Shown here one piece after another: positions 5,934-8,202 of a stretch of 8,202 bases of DNA. Numbering within the stretch: position 1 is the stretch's first letter; the number at the start of each line of letters is the position of its first letter. The stretch spans positions 1 to 8,202 of the forward strand of contig CADBQE010000025.1 of the NCBI GenBank assembly GCA_902796695.1, read 5' to 3'. This DNA is from an uncultured Lachnospiraceae bacterium (GTDB lineage Bacteria; Bacillota; Clostridia; Lachnospirales; Lachnospiraceae). The notes beneath the pieces are model-generated. The model was not told the origin of the DNA. It did no database searches and saw only the letters and a program-made list of their open reading frames with translations. A program made the position numbers and the translations under genes.

Positions 5934-5962
5934 TTGACCAACCGGACCGGAAGACTTACACT
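5934..5962 (+). promoter_or_regulatory. Promoter for the small membrane protein and cation transporter
   Basis: TTGACC (5934-5939) and TACACT (5957-5962) are 17 bp apart. It lies 27 bp before the next ATG and directly after the tandem repeats. There is no other good promoter before the transporter gene, so both genes probably depend on it. Confidence 0.7.
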
Positions 5963-5989
5963 GAAAAGGTATGGCAGGAGGTGCGCGCC

Positions 5990-6598
5990 ATGAGATTCCG
6001 TCACACGAACCGGCCCGGGTTTCTCCTGGGTTTCATCGATTTTTTTACCGCCGGGTTTTTCTTCCTGTTCTATATGCCCTTAAGCGGGCTGCAGGACGAA
6101 CTGGAGGAGATCCTGGGGCACCCGCTGATGCCTTACCGGAAGGCCTATGTTTTAGGGATTCCGACGCTGTTCCTGGTTCCGCTGTTCTGGATGGCCCGGA
6201 TCGCGGAGGAACTGAAGGCCCGGGCGGCTGAGCTGGGCATCCCCGGGCCACACACTTCCGGACGGCATATGATCCTCTGGAACACGCTCGGACTTCCGCT
6301 TATGGGGCCTGCCGTCGCCACGCAGCGTTTTTTCCGAACGCTCAACCAGATCGAGAAGGAACTGAACAGACAATACATGCAGTCTGAGAAGGAAGAAAAT
6401 GGAAGAAACCGTCATTGTAAAAAAGATGTCACGCGTCGGCATTCTGGGCAACATCCTGCTGGCCGGCTTCAAGCTGCTGGCCGGCGTCCTGGGAAAGTCC
6501 GGCGCCATGGTATCGGACGCCGTGCATTCGCTGTCCGACGTATTCGCCACCTTCATCGCCTATTTCGGCGTTCGGCTGGCCGGAAAGCCGGAAGATGA
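5990..6598 (+). CDS. Small membrane protein (DUF4234-like), frame overrunning the next gene
   Basis: The frame encodes 202 residues, but only about the first 136 look like natural protein. These hold hydrophobic spans near 11-30, 52-68 and 95-110 and an amphipathic tail QRFFRTLNQIEKELNRQ, a layout resembling DUF4234 membrane proteins; the assignment is tentative. From about residue 137 the sequence turns into Arg/His/Gly-rich, low-complexity text such as RRHSGQHPAGR because it is reading the start of the transporter gene (6399 onward) out of frame for 200 nt. A lost stop codon or small indel near 6360-6390 would explain this: TGA triplets occur there in both other frames (6363-6365 and 6385-6387). 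AGGAGG (5976-5981) lies 8 nt before the ATG. GTG 5981 would start inside the ribosome binding site and is rejected. Confidence 0.7.
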   Translation: MRFRHTNRPGFLLGFIDFFTAGFFFLFYMPLSGLQDELEEILGHPLMPYRKAYVLGIPTLFLVPLFWMARIAEELKARAAELGIPGPHTSGRHMILWNTLGLPLMGPAVATQRFFRTLNQIEKELNRQYMQSEKEENGRNRHCKKDVTRRHSGQHPAGRLQAAGRRPGKVRRHGIGRRAFAVRRIRHLHRLFRRSAGRKAGR

Positions 6599-7271
6599 GG
6601 AGCATCCCTACGGGCATGAGCGGATCGAAAGCCTCGCGTCCCTGTTTCTGGGCCTGATCCTGGCCGGGACCGGCCTGGGGATCGGATATACCGGCCTGCA
6701 GAAGCTGTTTGCGCCGGAAAAGCTGGAGGTGCCCACGCTGCTGCCGCTGATTGCGGCCGTCGTTTCCATCGCCGTAAAAGAGGCCATGTATCAGTATACG
6801 ATGCGCTTTGCCCGGAAGCTGAACTCTTCCGCTTTCCGCGCGGATGCGTGGCATCACCGTTCCGATGCGCTCTCGTCGATCGGCTCCTTCATCGGCATCG
6901 GCCTGGCGCGGCTGGGCTTTCCCATCATGGACCCGATCGCGAGCCTCATCATCTGTCTGTTCATTCTGAAAGTGGCCTATGATATTTCGCGCGACGCGGT
7001 CGCCAAAGTGCTGGACACTTCCTGCAGCCCGGAATGGGAGCGGGATCTGAGGCAGTTCGTGGAAAAAGACCCCGGGGTGGAGCGGATCGACCTGCTGCAT
7101 ACCCGCCAGTTCGGCAGCCGGATCTATATTGAGCTGGAGATCGCGGTAGACAGAAATATGTCCCTGATCAATGCCCATACGATTGCGGAGCGGGTGCATG
7201 AAAGTATCGAGCGACAGTATCCCGCCGTCAAGCACGTGATGGTGCACGTCAATCCGGGAGACGAAAAATAA
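6399..7271 (+). CDS. Cation diffusion facilitator family transporter
   Basis: The product has 290 residues, normal for a CDF exporter. The transmembrane domain spans about 12-200. The metal site is seen as SDAVHSLSD in helix 2 (His43, Asp47) and WHHRSD in helix 5 (His152, Asp156); HPYGHERIES (69-78) is the family's conserved loop. The cytoplasmic C-terminal domain (about 205-290) carries His234, His260, His267, His279 and His283, possible regulatory metal ligands. CDF proteins export divalent metals in exchange for protons across the cell membrane. The HD-HD quartet is usual for zinc-type members and unlike the DD-DD of manganese types, so zinc is favoured by inference only. GAAGG (6388-6392) lies 6 nt before the ATG. 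The preceding membrane gene reads into it, so translation may be coupled. Confidence 0.95.
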   Translation: MEETVIVKKMSRVGILGNILLAGFKLLAGVLGKSGAMVSDAVHSLSDVFATFIAYFGVRLAGKPEDEEHPYGHERIESLASLFLGLILAGTGLGIGYTGLQKLFAPEKLEVPTLLPLIAAVVSIAVKEAMYQYTMRFARKLNSSAFRADAWHHRSDALSSIGSFIGIGLARLGFPIMDPIASLIICLFILKVAYDISRDAVAKVLDTSCSPEWERDLRQFVEKDPGVERIDLLHTRQFGSRIYIELEIAVDRNMSLINAHTIAERVHESIERQYPAVKHVMVHVNPGDEK

Positions 7272-7309
7272 AATCCGGGAGATGCCGGAAAAAGCGGCGT
7301 CTCCCGGAT
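7262..7309 (-). terminator. Hairpin terminator shared by convergent genes, best for the minus strand
   Basis: Bases 7273-7287 pair with 7295-7309 in a 15-bp stem with one T-G wobble and loop GAAAAAG. On the minus strand it is followed by TTTATTTTTCG (complement of 7262-7272), a good U-tract for the lipoprotein gene. The transporter stop codon (7269-7271) abuts the stem; in the plus direction no T-run follows, so termination there would be weaker. Confidence 0.85.
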
Positions 7310-7326
7310 ATGCGGCCATCCCCCGG

Positions 7327-7947
7327 TCAGGGCAGATGCAGAATGTCACGCACTGTAAGATTCCGCGTGTCCGGAGAATAGCCGTCTGTTTCCTGCAATT
7401 CTCTTCCGGGGAGCAGATTCAGACTGTAAGCGGTGTCCCCGATCACCATGTACGTATAGATTGCCTGACGCCAGAGTGTCATCGGCGCGGACTGCGACGT
7501 GTATCCTGCCAGGCCTTCCCAGTCAACGCCCATCCGGCTGTTGATCGGCCCGTCATAGCCGAGCATATCCACGCGCCGTCCGCCATCGGTCACATCCACG
7601 TTGACCTGCACGACGGCTGCCAGATTCCCCTCATTATTGTACAGCGTACACCAGTAGAATTCCTGACCGGACAGTTCTTTTTTCCCGGACTCCGACATCC
7701 GGACCGGCATCAGATATCCGATCCGGAATCCGCCGTACCGGAATCTGTCTTCCACCGCATTCCTGATATCATCCGGGATCTCCGTCGTATAGGCGTAAAA
7801 ATGCTCTGCCGGTCTGCGGGAATACTCATACAGGATCTTTTTCTCTCCTTCCGGCCGACTGCAGGAAACAAGGAAAAGCAGCATTCCCAGCAGAAAGACG
7901 GCCGGAATTTTCCCGAAACGATTATTACCGAAATCCCTATTATCCAT
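7327..7947 (-). CDS. Predicted lipoprotein of unknown function
   Basis: The product has 206 residues. A basic N-terminus (NNRFGK) precedes a hydrophobic segment AVFLLGMLLFLVSC, ending in a lipobox LVSC with the lipidated Cys29, so the mature protein should sit on the outer face of the membrane. The rest is soluble, mixed alpha/beta with many aromatic residues (EFYWCTLYNNEGN, AIYTYMVIGDTAYSLNLLPG) and no motif I recognise. ATG 7947 is forced because TGA lies three codons upstream in frame. Its Shine-Dalgarno sequence (AAAGG) is only about 2 nt away, while a better one (GAGAGGG, 7968-7962) serves a five-codon frame that overlaps the start. The gene stands alone, convergent with the transporter. 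Confidence 0.85.
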   Translation of the reverse strand: MDNRDFGNNRFGKIPAVFLLGMLLFLVSCSRPEGEKKILYEYSRRPAEHFYAYTTEIPDDIRNAVEDRFRYGGFRIGYLMPVRMSESGKKELSGQEFYWCTLYNNEGNLAAVVQVNVDVTDGGRRVDMLGYDGPINSRMGVDWEGLAGYTSQSAPMTLWRQAIYTYMVIGDTAYSLNLLPGRELQETDGYSPDTRNLTVRDILHLP

Positions 7948-7958
7948 TTCCTTTCATT

Positions 7959-8010
7959 TTTCCCTCTCTTTCTGACTGTCTCTGTATATATAACAATTGA
8001 AAGAGGGAAA
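7959..8010 (-). promoter_or_regulatory. Probable promoter/leader region of the lipoprotein gene
   Basis: TATATATA (7985-7992) can supply a -10 about 40 nt before the ATG; no good -35 is seen (TTTCCC at 8010-8005 is the best, 16 bp from TATACA). The element is framed by an imperfect inverted repeat: 7959-7972 (TTTCCCTCTCTTTC) with 7999-8010 (GAAAGAGGGAAA), two single-base bulges. This could be an operator or an RNA stem. Confidence 0.35.
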
Positions 8011-8052
8011 CTGGGACAGGCTGAAATGATTTTTTGCGATATTGGCCGCCTT

Positions 8053-8202
8053 GATGACAGGGGGACGGTTTTTTTGTCATGTTTTCTGGGCCGGAGCGTC
8101 CTCACACCGCGGGCCGCTGACACAGCGGCCCCTACGATAGCGGCCGGGATGAGGATGACAGGGGGACGGTTCTTTTGTCATGTTTTTTGGGCCGGAGCGT
8201 CC
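8053..8202. repeat. Tandem repeat block, two 49-bp copies at 101-bp period
   Basis: Copies 8053-8101 and 8154-8202 match at 47 of 49 bases (differences at 8071/8172 and 8086/8187). Each contains the inverted repeat ATGACA...TGTCAT around GGGGGACGG and a T-run, then ends GGGCCGGAGCGTCC. Similar GGCCG-containing sequence precedes both copies, suggesting a longer unit. The second copy runs into the window edge, so the array may continue. It resembles the REP-like intergenic sequences found in many clostridia; that likeness is from memory. The non-coding stretch 7948-8202 holds nothing else except the lipoprotein leader and the hairpin below. Confidence 0.9.
8111..8131. repeat. Perfect 9-bp-stem hairpin between the repeat copies
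   Basis: GGGCCGCTG (8111-8119) and CAGCGGCCC (8123-8131) are exact complements with loop ACA, followed by CTACG. GGGGCGGCC-type hairpins bordered by CTACG recur in clostridial intergenic regions, as recalled rather than checked. AGCGGCC recurs at 8139-8145. Confidence 0.8.

Noticed and set aside
5789..6004. Minus-strand frame with repeated NRGTEQK peptide, as a repeat protein
   Set aside because: The peptide repeat is only the translation of the 21-bp DNA repeat (a multiple of three) and overlaps a terminator and a promoter.
7710..8123. Minus-strand 137-codon frame overlapping the lipoprotein start
   Set aside because: It is out of frame with the lipoprotein, runs into the repeat block and has no domain or lipobox.
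8053..8202. CRISPR array
   Set aside because: Only two copies of 49 bp with a hairpin-containing 52-bp interval, no short uniform spacers and no cas genes in the window.

Overview
The window looks like chromosomal DNA of a GC-rich anaerobic Firmicute, most likely a Clostridia/Lachnospiraceae-type gut bacterium. This is inferred from strong AGGAGG-type ribosome binding sites, short sigma-A promoters (often with extended -10 elements), compact spacing, and families typical of that group: an aldo/keto reductase with a ferredoxin tail, a clostridial-type IlvD, DUF1275, and GGGGGACGG-core repeats. No rRNA, tRNA, CRISPR array or intact insertion sequence was seen.

Layout. Positions 1-69 hold the last codons of an unidentified gene, followed by a perfect 20-bp-arm palindrome in AT-richer DNA. 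A monocistronic aldo/keto reductase (199-1332) ends in a hairpin. A well-formed promoter (1382-1410) then starts a plus-strand unit: an IlvD/Edd-family dehydratase (1460-3127), a DUF1275/YoaK-like membrane protein (3167-3814) and a small membrane protein (3890-4156). The apparent original start of the small protein (GTG 3836) is followed at its third codon by TAG. This unit converges on a minus-strand TetR-family regulator (4182-4685).

The TetR gene is divergent from a 3-hydroxyacyl-CoA dehydrogenase gene (4836-5804). Their two predicted promoters lie almost exactly on top of each other, and a dyad covers the plus -10, so local autoregulated control is the simplest model. The dehydrogenase ends in a UUCG-capped terminator whose T-tract opens a 3 x 21 bp tandem repeat (5865-5927).

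A new promoter (5934-5962) serves a small membrane protein (5990-6598) and a cation diffusion facilitator (6399-7271). The first frame runs 200 nt into the second gene. A strong hairpin shared with the converging minus-strand gene follows, then a minus-strand lipoprotein of unknown function (7327-7947). The right edge (8053-8202) is non-coding repeat DNA: two 49-bp copies at a 101-bp period with a 9-bp-stem hairpin between them. They share a GGGGGACGG core with the 5865-5927 repeat.

No coherent novel multi-gene system is evident. The genes look like independent housekeeping or accessory units. The most interesting signals are the repeats, the superimposed divergent promoters, the TAG-interrupted gene start and the long out-of-frame gene overlap.
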